The notes: a model not told the origin generated them from the sequence alone. 64,000 nt of DNA from Vibrio ruber DSM 16370 (GCF_900163965.1 NZ_FULE01000006.1:1-64000), one strand, 5' to 3'; positions 1 to 10,241 are shown, counted from the stretch's first letter. A program made the numbers and translations.

Positions 1-410
1 ATGCGTCATCAGCGATAAAATCAGATAAGTCGTCAGGCTCCGGTTGTTCGGGCGCTGGCTCATCTGCATCAGTCTGCGGCACATCAGATTCGTTCAGCGC
101 TGCAAGTTCATCAAATTCAGGTAATGCGTCATCAGCGATAAAATCAGATAAGTCGTCAGGCTCCGGTTGTTCGGGCGCTGGCTCATCTGCATCAGTCTGC
201 GGCACATCAGATTCGTTCAGCGCTGCAAGTTCATCGAATTCAGGTAATGCGTCATCATCAATGAAATCAGATAAGTCGTCAGGCTCCGGTTGTTCGGGCG
301 CTGGCTCATCTGCATCAGTCTGCGGCACATCAGATTCGTTCAGCGCTGCAAGTTCATCAAATTCAGGTAATGCGTCATCATCAATGAAATCAGATAAGTC
401 GTCAGGCTCC
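1..410 (-). repeat. Short hubP repeat array: 123-bp units, near identical
   Basis: Units begin at 1, 124, 247 and 370, exactly 123 bp (41 codons) apart. The first three differ at only a few bases. Each encodes a block beginning DDLSDFI and ending APEQPEP on the minus strand. The array continues past the left edge, so its full copy number is unknown. Confidence 0.95.
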
Positions 411-3400
411 GGTTGCCCGGGCGCGGCTTCTGCTTGCGTTGCTTCCGGCTCGATGGGTTGCTCAGCATCGATATCGGTTTCAGGAGTATCATCGGCTGCG
501 ACAGGAGTCTCTGCTGCGGACGATTCCGGTTCCTCGCTTGGCTGCGCTTCAGATACTGAATTAACCTCAGCCGTTAGATCTGAATCGCTTTGTTCTGGCT
601 CATCGGTATCATCCTGAACTACATCGGACTCATCCAGTGCCGCTGTTTCATCGAATTCAGGCAACGCATCATCCGCGATAAAATCAGATAAGTCGTCAGG
701 CTCCGGTTGCTCGGGCGCGGCTTCTGCTTGCGTTGCTTCCGGCTCGATGGATTGCTCAGCATCGATGTCGGTTTCAGGGGCATCATCAGCCGCGACAGGA
801 CTCTCTGCTGTGGATGATTCCGGTGTCTCGCTTGGCTGCGCTTCAGATGCTGAATCAACCTCACCCGTTAGATCTGAATCGCTTTGTTCTGGCTCATCGG
901 TGTCATCCTGAACTGTATCAGACTCATCCAATGCCGCCGTTTCATCGAATTCAGGCAACGCATCATCCGCGATAAAATCAGATAAGTCATCAGGCTCCGG
1001 TTGCTCGGTCGCGGCTTCTGCTTGCGTCGCTTCCGGCTCGATGGTTTGCTCAGCATCGATGTCGGTTTCAGGGGTATCATCGGCCTCGACAGGACTCTCT
1101 GCTGTGGATGATTCCGGCTGTGCTTCAAGTGCTGAATCAGCCTCAGGCGTTAGATTTGAATCGCTTTGGACTGGTTCATCGGTATCATCCTGAACTGCAT
1201 CAGACTCATCCAATGCCGCCGTTTCATCGAATTCAGGCAACACATCATCCGCGATAAAATCAGATAAGTCATCAGGCTCCGGTTGCTCGGTCGCAGCTTC
1301 TGCTTGCGTCGCTTCCGGCTCGATGGATTGCTCAGCATCGATGTCGGTTTCAGGGGCCTCATCAGCCGCGACAGGACTCTCTGCTGTGGATGATTCCGGT
1401 GTCTCACTTGGCTGCGCTTCAGATGCTGAATCAACCTCAGCCGTTAGATCTGAATCGCTTTGTTCTGGCTCATCGGTATCATCCTGAACTACATCGGACT
1501 CATCCAATGCCGCCGTTTCATCGAATTCAGGCAACGCATCATCATCGATAAAATCAGATAAGTCGTCAGGCTCCGGTTGCTCGGGCGCGGCTTCTGCTTG
1601 CGTTGCTTCCGGCTCGATGGTTTGCTCAGCATCGATGTCGGCTTCAGGGGCATCATCGGCCGCGACAGGAGTCTCAGCTGTGGACGATTCCGGTGTCTCG
1701 CTTGGCTGTGCTTCAGATACTGAATCAACCTCAGGCGTTAGATCTGAATCGCTTTGGACTGGCTCATCGGTATCATCCTGAACTGCATCAGACTCATCCA
1801 ATGCCGCTGTTTCATCGAATTCAGGTAATGCGTCATCATCGATAAAATCAGATAAGTCATCAGGCTCCGGTTGCTCGGGCGCGGCTTCTGCTTGCATCGC
1901 TTCCGGCTCGATGGTTTGCTCAGTATCGATGTCGGCTTCAGGGGTATCATCGGCTGCGATAGGAGTCTCTGCTGTGGATGATTCCGGTGTCTCGCTTGGC
2001 TGCGCTTCAGATGCTGAATCAGCCTCAGGCGTTAGCTCTGAGTCACTTTGGACTGGTTCATCATCATCCTGAACTGCATCGGACTCATTCAGTACAGCCG
2101 GTTCATCAGCGTCGCTCAGGGCTGCCAGCTCATCTAACTCAGACAGTTCAGATGTTGTGACGTCCTCGTCATCTGTGGTCGATGAAGGAGACGGTTCTGG
2201 CTCTTCTTCTGGCTCTTCAGTCAGATCCCAATCCGTATCTTGCGGCACTCCAAATTCATTCGCTGGAACAGGCTCATCTTCATCAACCTGATCACTTCCT
2301 TCAATTTCTGGGTTGAAATCAAAATCGTCAGAGCCCTCTTCCGCATCGGCTGAAGCAGGTGCTTCAAAATCAACTTCATCTAATAATGGGTCTTTATCCG
2401 GTGCAGAACTTATCAGATCATCAATAAACCCTTCACGGTTAAAATCGTCATCTTCCTCGGCACTATGCTGTTCAATTTCTAGTAATTCATCAAATAACTC
2501 GGTTCCGTCATCAATCGGAGTCGTATCTTCATCCAGCTCAGTATCGGCATCGAAGTCTTCATCAAGATCAAAGGTTTCAAAATCAAACGTATCATCACTA
2601 TCATCCGCTAAATCTAAGCCGCCCAGATCTTCTAATTCTTTATCCCAATTAAGCTCATCGTCATCTAAATCATCCGATTCATCCAATAGCTCATCCAGCA
2701 ATGCGGTACTTTCATCTGTAGCACTTTCTGTTTCATCTTCAGATGTCTCTGGTACATCGAATGCTTCATCTAAAAATGAATCATCCTGACTATTGGCTTC
2801 TAACTGCTCCAAGTCGGCCTGTTGTTCGATACTGTCAAATAAAGCTTCCAGATCGCTATCAGAAGCAACCCCGGCATTTCCCAGATCGAATTCATCATCT
2901 TGTTCTCCGGCCAGCAGGTCATCGAGCATCGACTGATCAAGATCATCCGTTTCCAAATCATCTTCAAGTCCATCACCATCCAGCAGTGCTTCAATATCGT
3001 CCTGAGACATACCAATCTGATCGTCACCGGAAAGATCGAAATCTTCATGTTCAGCTGGCTCTTCATCGTCAGAAGCGAGAGATGCATCCTCAAGCGCGCG
3101 CTCCATCTCTTCCAGACCAACAGCTTTATCTTCACCGTTAACACTGATGCCATTCGGCCCTTCAGAGAAGTCACTATCAAGATCAGTATCGACTAAATCA
3201 CCATCGTCATCGATGCTGGCAAACAGATCTTCCTCACTTTCATCCCCCAGATCCAAATCAAGATCAACATCATCCAGTTCTGCAAACACATCATCTGTAT
3301 CTGCTTCGTCCTGAGTCTCATTTTCTTCGGCTTCAGGGTTTGTCGTACTGAAGAGATCATCGTCAAGTGACAAATCGTCGAGTTCATCATCACCACCATA

Positions 3401-4447
3401 AGCGGTATCTCCGATACTAACCGGTTTATCACTCACATCCTTCGGCTCAGTTGCCACATCAGATTGTGTATCTGATGATTTTTTCCGGCCAACCAACCAC
3501 ATAACCAGTAGAGCGATAAGTAATCCGGGAATCAGAGCGAGAGCTCCCACCGCCCATCCGTTGGACAACAGCTTGTCTAGTGATGTAGGCGCCATCCGCT
3601 CAGCCTCAGCACGCTTGAGGCGCTCTTCAGCCAGTAACTTTTCAACTTCAGTACGGACTTTGTTCTCATCACCCAGTTCATTCTTCAGATCACTCACTTC
3701 TGCCTGAACTTTTGACAACATGAGTGTTAAACGATGGTTTTTTTCTTCAAGCGCCAGAATTTCTGAGTCTGCACCTGTCGCATCTGATGATGAGAATGAC
3801 AACACTGACTGTGGCGCTTCTGTCTGAGCGGGTTGCTCTGACGGGATAATTTTTTCTGCCGGTGGGCTCTCTTGCTGCGGTTCAGCCTGTTGTGTAGGCT
3901 TTGTATCAGGTTGTGTTGCCGGTGGTGTTTCGGCTTTAGCAGACACAGGTTCTGCCGGTTTCACAGTGCGTGAACCTGCCGTAGAGGCCGAGCCCGTTGA
4001 TGCAAGACGACTGGCCTGATCTAACCGTTGCTGATGAGCCTGCATGACCCGCGTTGCTTCTTCTGTGGTGACACTGCGAATCTGAACGAGTGATGGAATG
4101 CGTAAGCGGCTTCCCGGAATTAAACTGTGTATATTCTGTTGTTCAAACGATTCAGGATTTAACTGATAGAGTGCAAGCAGCGTTTGCTGAACGGTCACTT
4201 GATTTGACGGTCGGAGTTTTGAGGCAATCGACCATAGTGTTTCTGTTTCGGAAGTGGGGCCATAAAATTTTGAAGGCTCATTATTTGACTGTGCAGCAGA
4301 AGACCTCACCGCTTCACTGTATTGGGGTGATGACTGCACCTGACCTGTCGGCCCAAGCAGACGAATACCTTCTGCATGAACAAGAAAAATCTGACCCACG
4401 GCTGCTATTGTAAGAGGTAACAACAGACGTTTTAAAAATTGACGCAT
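1..4447 (-). CDS. hubP: HubP/FimV-family polar landmark protein (C-terminus outside window)
   Basis: The ATG is at 4447 and 1482 codons stay open to the left edge, so the C-terminal part is missing. Visible in order: signal peptide (residues 1-25, ending FLVHA before EGIRLLGP, typical of FimV); a LysM-like peptidoglycan-binding segment at about 62-121 (SETETLWSIASK ... PGSRLRIPS); a Pro/Gln-rich linker; a coiled coil at about 235-290; one membrane span at about 297-317; then more than 1,100 very acidic residues (Asp/Glu runs) that include two kinds of tandem repeat. In Vibrio, HubP gathers ParA-type ATPases, chemotaxis arrays and flagellar placement factors at the cell pole through this acidic cytoplasmic tail. 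It lies downstream of glnS on the same strand, separated by a terminator. The frame agrees at both ends, so there is no net frameshift. Confidence 0.9.
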   Translation of the reverse strand, partial: MRQFLKRLLLPLTIAAVGQIFLVHAEGIRLLGPTGQVQSSPQYSEAVRSSAAQSNNEPSKFYGPTSETETLWSIASKLRPSNQVTVQQTLLALYQLNPESFEQQNIHSLIPGSRLRIPSLVQIRSVTTEEATRVMQAHQQRLDQASRLASTGSASTAGSRTVKPAEPVSAKAETPPATQPDTKPTQQAEPQQESPPAEKIIPSEQPAQTEAPQSVLSFSSSDATGADSEILALEEKNHRLTLMLSKVQAEVSDLKNELGDENKVRTEVEKLLAEERLKRAEAERMAPTSLDKLLSNGWAVGALALIPGLLIALLVMWLVGRKKSSDTQSDVATEPKDVSDKPVSIGDTAYGGDDELDDLSLDDDLFSTTNPEAEENETQDEADTDDVFAELDDVDLDLDLGDESEEDLFASIDDDGDLVDTDLDSDFSEGPNGISVNGEDKAVGLEEMERALEDASLASDDEEPAEHEDFDLSGDDQIGMSQDDIEALLDGDGLEDDLETDDLDQSMLDDLLAGEQDDEFDLGNAGVASDSDLEALFDSIEQQADLEQLEANSQDDSFLDEAFDVPETSEDETESATDESTALLDELLDESDDLDDDELNWDKELEDLGGLDLADDSDDTFDFETFDLDEDFDADTELDEDTTPIDDGTELFDELLEIEQHSAEEDDDFNREGFIDDLISSAPDKDPLLDEVDFEAPASADAEEGSDDFDFNPEIEGSDQVDEDEPVPANEFGVPQDTDWDLTEEPEEEPEPSPSSTTDDEDVTTSELSELDELAALSDADEPAVLNESDAVQDDDEPVQSDSELTPEADSASEAQPSETPESSTAETPIAADDTPEADIDTEQTIEPEAMQAEAAPEQPEPDDLSDFIDDDALPEFDETAALDESDAVQDDTDEPVQSDSDLTPEVDSVSEAQPSETPESSTAETPVAADDAPEADIDAEQTIEPEATQAEAAPEQPEPDDLSDFIDDDALPEFDETAALDESDVVQDDTDEPEQSDSDLTAEVDSASEAQPSETPESSTAESPVAADEAPETDIDAEQSIEPEATQAEAATEQPEPDDLSDFIADDVLPEFDETAALDESDAVQDDTDEPVQSDSNLTPEADSALEAQPESSTAESPVEADDTPETDIDAEQTIEPEATQAEAATEQPEPDDLSDFIADDALPEFDETAALDESDTVQDDTDEPEQSDSDLTGEVDSASEAQPSETPESSTAESPVAADDAPETDIDAEQSIEPEATQAEAAPEQPEPDDLSDFIADDALPEFDETAALDESDVVQDDTDEPEQSDSDLTAEVNSVSEAQPSEEPESSAAETPVAADDTPETDIDAEQPIEPEATQAEAAPGQPEPDDLSDFIDDDALPEFDELAALNESDVPQTDADEPAPEQPEPDDLSDFIDDDALPEFDELAALNESDVPQTDADEPAPEQPEPDDLSDFIADDALPEFDELAALNESDVPQTDADEPAPEQPEPDDLSDFIADDA
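391..2100 (-). repeat. Long hubP repeat array: 294-bp units
   Basis: The anchor CAGATAAGTC recurs at 391, 685, 979, 1261, 1555 and 1849. The spacings are 294, 294, 282, 294 and 294 bp (98 or 94 codons), giving five full units, with the tail of a sixth up to about 2100. All indels are multiples of three, so the acidic frame is kept. The short units nearby look like this unit with about 57 residues removed from its middle. Confidence 0.95.
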
Positions 4448-4721
4448 ATAAAGCTCAGCTATGTGCTTAGGTAATAGTGAATTCAATAATCTGTTAAATA
4501 TATCGGATTACACCAGCAAAACTATAGGTTATCCGGAAAAAAACTGTTTTGCCTACAATAATTGCGCGCATCTCACACATTTTCCACTTTTCTGGGTCAC
4601 TCAGAGCCCCTCACATATCCAAACAGCATCGGATAAAATCAGTTATTCTCTTCACAAGACCATGATTTGAACAGTAAAAAAGCCAGCAATTTGCTGGCTT
4701 TTTATTACTCATCAAAGTCAA
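4448..4721. other. glnS-hubP intergenic region
   Basis: Holds the glnS terminator at its right end and presumably the hubP promoter. No convincing gene is seen; short open frames here lack a ribosome site. Confidence 0.6.
4676..4704 (-). terminator. glnS intrinsic terminator
   Basis: AGCCAGCAA / TTGCTGGCT stem around one base, with A-runs and T-runs on both sides, 18 bases beyond the glnS stop. Confidence 0.9.
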
Positions 4722-6392
4722 TCAGGCCGCTTCAATTTTCGCCCATGTATCTCTTAAACCGACAGTCCGGTTAAACACTAATGATTCAGGAGAAGAATCT
4801 CGGTTATCGACACAAAAATAACCTAAGCGTTCAAACTGATAACCGAATTCTGGTTGTGCTTCGGTTAAACTCGCTTCCACAAAACCGTGCTTACGAATCA
4901 GAGAATCAGGATTTAAAACTTGAGTAAAATCTTCCTCTGCTGCCGGGTTAGCAACCGAGAAGAGTCGATCATACAGTCGGAATTCAGCGGGAACACCTTG
5001 ACTGACGGAAACCCAGTGAATAACACCTTTAACTTTGCGGCCATCTGCTGGGTTTTTCCCCAAGGTATCAGGGTCATAAGTACAGTAAATGGTTGTGATT
5101 TCACCAGCGCTGTCTTTTTCAATCCGTTCCGCTTTAATCACATAAGCGCCACGTAAACGGACTTCTTTACCCAACACAAGGCGTTTATATTTCTTGTTCG
5201 CTTCTTCACGAAAATCTTCACGCTCAATCCAAACTTCCCGGCTAAAGGCAACTTGGCGACTTCCCATCTCAGGCTGGTTCGGATGGTTGGCAACGTCCAG
5301 CATTTCCACCGTATCAGCAGCATAATTTTCAATCACAATTTTGACGGGATCCAATACTGCCATTGCTCTGGGCGCATTTTCATTCAGGTCATCACGAATA
5401 CAGGATTCCAACGAACCAAATTCAATCATATTGTCTTGCTTCGTCACACCGATGCGTTTACAGAACTCGCGAATCGATGCCGGTGTAAACCCGCGCCGAC
5501 GCAGACCAGAAATGGTCGGCATCCGTGGGTCATCCCACCCTGAAACCAACTGTTCAGACACCAATTGATTGAGTTTGCGCTTCGACATCACCGTATATTC
5601 AAGATTTAAACGGCTGAATTCATACTGTCTCGGATGGCAGGGAACCGTAATATTATCCAATACCCAATCATACAATCGTCGGTTATCCTGAAACTCTAGC
5701 GTACACAGCGAGTGAGTAATCCCTTCCAATGCATCCGAAATACAGTGAGTAAAATCGTACATCGGATAAATACACCATTGATTACCTGTCTGGTGATGCT
5801 CGGCAAAACGGACTCGGTATAAAACCGGATCACGCAAGACGATAAAAGAAGAAGCCATATCGATTTTGGCACGTAAACAGGCTTCACCTTCCTGAAAGCC
5901 ACCACTGCGCATTTTTTCAAACAACGCGAGATTTTCTTCAACACTGCGATCACGGTAAGGACTTTCTTTGCCCGGCTGAGTCAAGGTTCCCCGGTACTCA
6001 CGGATTTGTTCCGGTGTCAGTTCTTCAACGTAAGCCAGACCTTTCTCAATCAACTCAACTGCATAACGATACAGTTGATCAAAATAATCAGAGGAATAAC
6101 ATACCTCGCCAGCCCATTGAAAACCTAACCAGTTGACGTCTTTTTTAATCGACTCAACATATTCGATGTTCTCTTTTTCTGGATTTGTATCATCAAAACG
6201 TAAGTTACACTGGCCCTGATAATCCTGAGCAATACCGAAATTCAAACAAATTGATTTCGCATGTCCGATATGAAGATAGCCGTTCGGCTCCGGTGGGAAT
6301 CGGGTATGCACACTGGTATGTTTGCCTTCAGCCAAATCTTTATCAATAATCTGACGGATAAAGTTCGATGGACGAGCCTCAGCTTCACTCAT
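4722..6392 (-). CDS. glnS: Glutaminyl-tRNA synthetase
   Basis: Class I aminoacyl-tRNA synthetase that charges tRNA-Gln with glutamine using ATP, in the cytoplasm. At 556 residues it has the usual proteobacterial length. The HIGH signature is [15 protein letters not shown] at about residue 34 and the KMSKS-like loop is [10 protein letters not shown] at about 270. The C-terminal anticodon-binding beta barrels follow, with conserved text such as [12 protein letters not shown] and KGVIHWVS. The start is supported by GAGGTG nine bases upstream. It is monocistronic: its own terminator follows, and a 620-bp gap separates it from nagC. Confidence 0.98.
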   Translation of the reverse strand: MSEAEARPSNFIRQIIDKDLAEGKHTSVHTRFPPEPNGYLHIGHAKSICLNFGIAQDYQGQCNLRFDDTNPEKENIEYVESIKKDVNWLGFQWAGEVCYSSDYFDQLYRYAVELIEKGLAYVEELTPEQIREYRGTLTQPGKESPYRDRSVEENLALFEKMRSGGFQEGEACLRAKIDMASSFIVLRDPVLYRVRFAEHHQTGNQWCIYPMYDFTHCISDALEGITHSLCTLEFQDNRRLYDWVLDNITVPCHPRQYEFSRLNLEYTVMSKRKLNQLVSEQLVSGWDDPRMPTISGLRRRGFTPASIREFCKRIGVTKQDNMIEFGSLESCIRDDLNENAPRAMAVLDPVKIVIENYAADTVEMLDVANHPNQPEMGSRQVAFSREVWIEREDFREEANKKYKRLVLGKEVRLRGAYVIKAERIEKDSAGEITTIYCTYDPDTLGKNPADGRKVKGVIHWVSVSQGVPAEFRLYDRLFSVANPAAEEDFTQVLNPDSLIRKHGFVEASLTEAQPEFGYQFERLGYFCVDNRDSSPESLVFNRTVGLRDTWAKIEAA

Positions 6393-7012
6393 CTATAACA
6401 CCTCAATAATTTTGTATTCTCAGGACCGTGACTCATCTGCTGGAATCCAGACAAGTACACCATGAATAATTTTGCTGTTAGGATATAAAAATTAACACCC
6501 CTAATGATCCACAATTCTTTGTGATTACACAATATGATTCCGGGATATTCTTCAGATTATTTCCTGAGATCGATCATTTTACATCGATAAAACGGTATTT
6601 CTGACTTTTACTGCGGGATTGCACATCAAGAGCGCCATCATAATTCGCATTTATATTCAGCAAATCTTGCGAAAAAGTAGACTGGGATGGCAAAAGATTA
6701 GTGACCAATGCCACAGCTCCTACAGCTGCGGCTGGAGAGGACTTTATTTTTAGCGATAAGGCAGTATATTACCGCTTTGGCAGGATATTCTGGACTCAGT
6801 CAGACAAGAGACTGCCTTAAACACCAGCCATCACCGTACAAATAAACTCAGTAAATGTACGCCGTCTGCCGGTATAGCGAAAAGTACCGTAGACATCACG
6901 TAACCAAATCGACACAATAAATATAGTAGCAATGTGGGCAGGCTATCATCGATAAAAAATTTTACAATCCGATGACAAGATTAAAAAATGGGCAACACGA
7001 GCAGCATAAGCA
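6393..7012. other. 620-bp gap between glnS and nagC
   Basis: Divergent promoter space for glnS and nagC. It contains TTGTG-atta-CACAA at 6519-6532, an imperfect hairpin around 6717-6740 and a 41-codon open frame on the minus strand (6817-6942) with no recognised product. In the V. cholerae layout I recall, nagE and nagA lie here; neither is visible as an intact gene or an obvious fragment. Confidence 0.55.
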
Positions 7013-8227
7013 ATGAATGATACGCAAAAAGGTAATGTAGATTTAGTCAAACAACTTAATAGTGCCGCTGTGTATCGGCTCATCGATCAACAGGGTCCGA
7101 TCTCTCGCATTCAGGTTGCAGATATCAGTCAGTTAGCACCTGCCAGTGTCACAAAGATCACCCGTCAACTGTTGGAAAAAGGCCTCATTAAAGAAGTGGC
7201 ACAACAGGCCTCGACCGGTGGGCGCCGGGCTATTTCTCTTGAAACTGAAGTGCTTCCGTTTCATTCCGTCGCTGTCAGACTAGGTCGCGACTATATTCAG
7301 ATCAGTCTTTATGATCTGGGCGGCAACGAAATTGTTTCCGATTATCATGAGTTTCAATATCTGCATCAAAAAGAACTGATCGAAGGATTACTGCATTACA
7401 TTCGTCATTTTATCCGGGAAAAACAGGCTTATATTCAACAACTGATTGCCATTGGGGTGGTTCTCCCCGGGCTGGTTAATCCAGAAACAGGCGTGGTTGA
7501 ATACATGCACAATGTCGATGTCGATGAACTCGCAATGGGAGATATCATCAAAGATCACTTTGGCGTCGAATGTTTCATCGGCAATGATATCCGGGGGCTC
7601 GCCCTCGCAGAACATTATTTTGGTTCAAGTCAGGATTGTCAGGATTCGATTTTGATTAGTGTCGGCCGGGGAACAGGAGCCGGGATGATCGTCAATGGCC
7701 GGATTTTTCTCGGATTTAACCGCAACGTCGGAGAAATCGGGCATATTCAGATCGATCCTCTGGGTGCCCAGTGCCAATGCGGTAATTTCGGCTGTCTGGA
7801 AACAGTGGCATCAAACCCTGCAATCGTGAAGCGGGTCAGACAGTTTCTTGACCAGGGCTATCAGTCAACGCTGGCTGAACTGGAACAGATTACGATTAAC
7901 GATATTTGCGATCATGCCAATCAGGGCGATGAACTGGCACGTCAGACCCTGATAAAAGTGGGTGACCATTTAGGTAAGGCCGTTGCCATTACCGTCAACT
8001 TGTTTAATCCGCAAAAAATTATCATTGCCGGGGATATAACTACAGCACAAGATCTGATTTTTCCGGCTATCGAACGCAATGTGCAGAATCAATCGCTGAA
8101 AGCATTCTATAAAAACCTCCCGATTGTGGCCTCACAAGTTTATAAGCAGCCGCCGATTGCCGCTTTTGCCATGATCAAACGAGCCATGTTAAATGGTGTT
8201 TTACTCCAAAAACTTCTTGAAGAGTAA
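7013..8227 (+). CDS. nagC: N-acetylglucosamine repressor NagC (ROK family)
   Basis: Transcription factor that represses amino-sugar uptake and breakdown genes and is released by GlcNAc-6-phosphate. The N-terminal winged helix covers about residues 8-75 and carries the NagC signature GNVDLVKQLNSAAVYRLIDQ and TKITRQLLEKGLIKEV, which separates it from Mlc. The ROK fold follows, with the zinc site CQCGNFGCLE near residue 257 and the sugar-binding EIGH just before it. The 404 residues match the family. The ribosome site is weak, but the start agrees with E. coli NagC. The usual partner nagA (and nagE) is not adjacent here, so the repressor is a single gene between glnS and asnB. Confidence 0.95.
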   Translation: MNDTQKGNVDLVKQLNSAAVYRLIDQQGPISRIQVADISQLAPASVTKITRQLLEKGLIKEVAQQASTGGRRAISLETEVLPFHSVAVRLGRDYIQISLYDLGGNEIVSDYHEFQYLHQKELIEGLLHYIRHFIREKQAYIQQLIAIGVVLPGLVNPETGVVEYMHNVDVDELAMGDIIKDHFGVECFIGNDIRGLALAEHYFGSSQDCQDSILISVGRGTGAGMIVNGRIFLGFNRNVGEIGHIQIDPLGAQCQCGNFGCLETVASNPAIVKRVRQFLDQGYQSTLAELEQITINDICDHANQGDELARQTLIKVGDHLGKAVAITVNLFNPQKIIIAGDITTAQDLIFPAIERNVQNQSLKAFYKNLPIVASQVYKQPPIAAFAMIKRAMLNGVLLQKLLEE

Positions 8228-8243
8228 TCACTGTATTGATGCG

Positions 8244-8270
8244 CCAAGGTAACCAATCCGGTTGCCTTGG
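8244..8270 (+). terminator. Hairpin after nagC
   Basis: CCAAGGTAACC and GGTTGCCTTGG pair with one G-T wobble around a 5-base loop, 17 bases past the nagC stop. There is no strong T-run, so termination may be partial or Rho-aided. Confidence 0.55.
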
Positions 8271-8491
8271 TCGATTTCCCCCTCCCCGACTCCCGATATC
8301 AACCGACCAATATTGAACAAATAACAACCACAACACATCATAAATTAGAAATAATTTAATCAAATAACGAAATAAATAAATTAAATTCACCTTAAGTGCA
8401 CTTTTAATAGAAACCGATACAGACAAGGGTTGTCTTTTCTGAAAAAAGTGGCACATTAACAACCAAAGCAGAAAATCATAAGGGAATGAGT

Positions 8492-10156
8492 ATGTGTTCT
8501 ATATTTGGCATCTTAGATATAAAAAGCGATGCATCGAAGCTACGGCCGCTGGCATTGGAAATGTCCAAAAAACTTCGTCACCGTGGTCCGGACTGGTCGG
8601 GTATTTATGCATCGGATCATGCAATTCTGGCACATGAAAGACTGGCCATCGTGGGCCTGAATAGTGGTGCTCAGCCAATCTACAGCCCGAATAAAAAACA
8701 TATACTCGCCGTCAATGGTGAAATCTATAACCACAAAGAAATCAGAGCCCGTTACGAAGGCAAGTATGATTTCCAGACCGATTCTGACTGTGAAGTCATT
8801 CTGGCTCTTTATCAGGAGATGGGCGCTGATTTACTTGAAGAACTCAACGGCATCTTCGCTTTTATTCTGTACGATGAGGAAAAAAACCAGTATTTGGTTG
8901 GTCGTGATCACATTGGTATCATCCCGCTCTATCAAGGCACCGATGAACATGGAAACTACTATATCGCCTCAGAAATGAAAGCGTTGGTTCCGGTCTGTAA
9001 AACGATTAGTGAATTTCCTCCGGGCTGCTATTACGGTTCCACCGATCAAGAACCCGTTCGCTACTATATGCGAGACTGGAACGACTATAGTGCCGTTGAA
9101 GATAATGTCACCGATAAAGCGCAACTGACCGAAGCCTTGGAAGCCGCGGTTAAGCGGCAACTGATGACCGACGTTCCTTACGGCGTACTGTTATCCGGTG
9201 GGTTGGATTCATCGATTACTTCAGCTATCGCGAAACGCTTCGCTGCGATGCGGATTGAAGATGATGAACAATCAGCAGCTTGGTGGCCTCAGTTACACTC
9301 ATTTGCAATTGGTCTGGAAGGTGCACCGGATCTCAAAGCCGCCCGGGAAGTTGCGACTAAAATCGGCACGGTTCACCATGAGATGACCTATACCATTCAG
9401 GAAGGTCTGGATGCGATTCGTGATGTCATTTACCACATCGAAACATATGATGTAACAACCATCCGTGCATCAACACCAATGTTTTTGATGGGGCGAAAAA
9501 TCAAAGCGATGGGGATTAAAATGGTGCTTTCCGGTGAAGGTGCTGATGAAATTTTCGGGGGATATCTTTATTTCCACAAAGCTCCGAACGCCCGTGAGTT
9601 CCATGAGGAAACCGTTCGTAAGCTACTGGCGTTAAATATGTTCGACTGTGCACGCGCCAACAAATCTCTGGCCGCTTGGGGTGTTGAAGGACGCGTCCCA
9701 TTCTTAGATAAAGAGTTTATCGATATTGCTATGCGTCTAAACCCGAAAGATAAGATGTGCGGCAACGGCAAAATGGAAAAACATATCTTGCGTGAATGCT
9801 TTGAACACTACCTGCCTGATTCCATTGCCTGGCGGCAGAAAGAACAGTTTTCAGATGGTGTCGGCTATGGCTGGATTGATACCCTCAAAGCAGTCGCAGA
9901 AGAAAAAATCACCGACCAGCAGATGGAAACAGCGCAGTTCCGCTTCCCTTACAACACACCGACAACCAAAGAAGGTTATGTATACCGGGAAATTTTTGAG
10001 GAGCTATTCCCGCTGGAATCAGCAGCAAAATGTGTACCGGGAGGCCCATCCGTTGCCTGTTCATCAGCAAAAGCCATTGAATGGGACGAATCGTTTAAAA
10101 ACTGTATTGACCCATCCGGGCGCGCTGTGAAAAACGTTCATCAGGAAGCTTATTAA
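8492..10156 (+). CDS. asnB: Asparagine synthetase B (glutamine-hydrolysing)
   Basis: Makes asparagine from aspartate, glutamine and ATP in the cytoplasm. An ATG also occurs six bases earlier (8486), but the second ATG is preferred: AGGGA at 8481-8485 is well spaced for it, and it places the catalytic cysteine directly after the initiator Met (MCSIFG), as the N-terminal nucleophile amidotransferase requires. The glutaminase domain occupies about residues 1-190 (RHRGPDWSG, VNGEIYNH). The synthetase domain follows with the pyrophosphate loop SGGLDSS near 237 and the LSGEGADEIFGGY motif. Length is 554 residues, normal for the E. coli type. It is monocistronic with a clear terminator. Confidence 0.98.
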   Translation: MCSIFGILDIKSDASKLRPLALEMSKKLRHRGPDWSGIYASDHAILAHERLAIVGLNSGAQPIYSPNKKHILAVNGEIYNHKEIRARYEGKYDFQTDSDCEVILALYQEMGADLLEELNGIFAFILYDEEKNQYLVGRDHIGIIPLYQGTDEHGNYYIASEMKALVPVCKTISEFPPGCYYGSTDQEPVRYYMRDWNDYSAVEDNVTDKAQLTEALEAAVKRQLMTDVPYGVLLSGGLDSSITSAIAKRFAAMRIEDDEQSAAWWPQLHSFAIGLEGAPDLKAAREVATKIGTVHHEMTYTIQEGLDAIRDVIYHIETYDVTTIRASTPMFLMGRKIKAMGIKMVLSGEGADEIFGGYLYFHKAPNAREFHEETVRKLLALNMFDCARANKSLAAWGVEGRVPFLDKEFIDIAMRLNPKDKMCGNGKMEKHILRECFEHYLPDSIAWRQKEQFSDGVGYGWIDTLKAVAEEKITDQQMETAQFRFPYNTPTTKEGYVYREIFEELFPLESAAKCVPGGPSVACSSAKAIEWDESFKNCIDPSGRAVKNVHQEAY

Positions 10157-10186
10157 GCTTTGATTCAAAACGAGTTATCACAAAAA

Positions 10187-10213
10187 AACAGCAGGAGATA
10201 TCCTGCTGTTTTT
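10187..10213 (+). terminator. asnB intrinsic terminator
   Basis: AACAGCAGGA-gata-TCCTGCTGTT with a following T-rich stretch. Confidence 0.9.
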
Positions 10214-10241
10214 ATTGAATCGTAATCGCACATACCTGCTT

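Noticed and set aside
1..2160. Regular repeats that could suggest a CRISPR array
   Set aside because: Units are 123 or 294 bp, lie in one long acidic reading frame and lack spacers; they are protein repeats of HubP.
261..3432. Many Ser-rich or Arg-rich open frames on both strands over the hubP region
   Set aside because: They are shadows of the Asp/Glu repeats in other frames; none has a ribosome site or a protein-like composition.
7388..7615. Antisense open frame within nagC
   Set aside because: No start signal; codon pattern follows the nagC frame.
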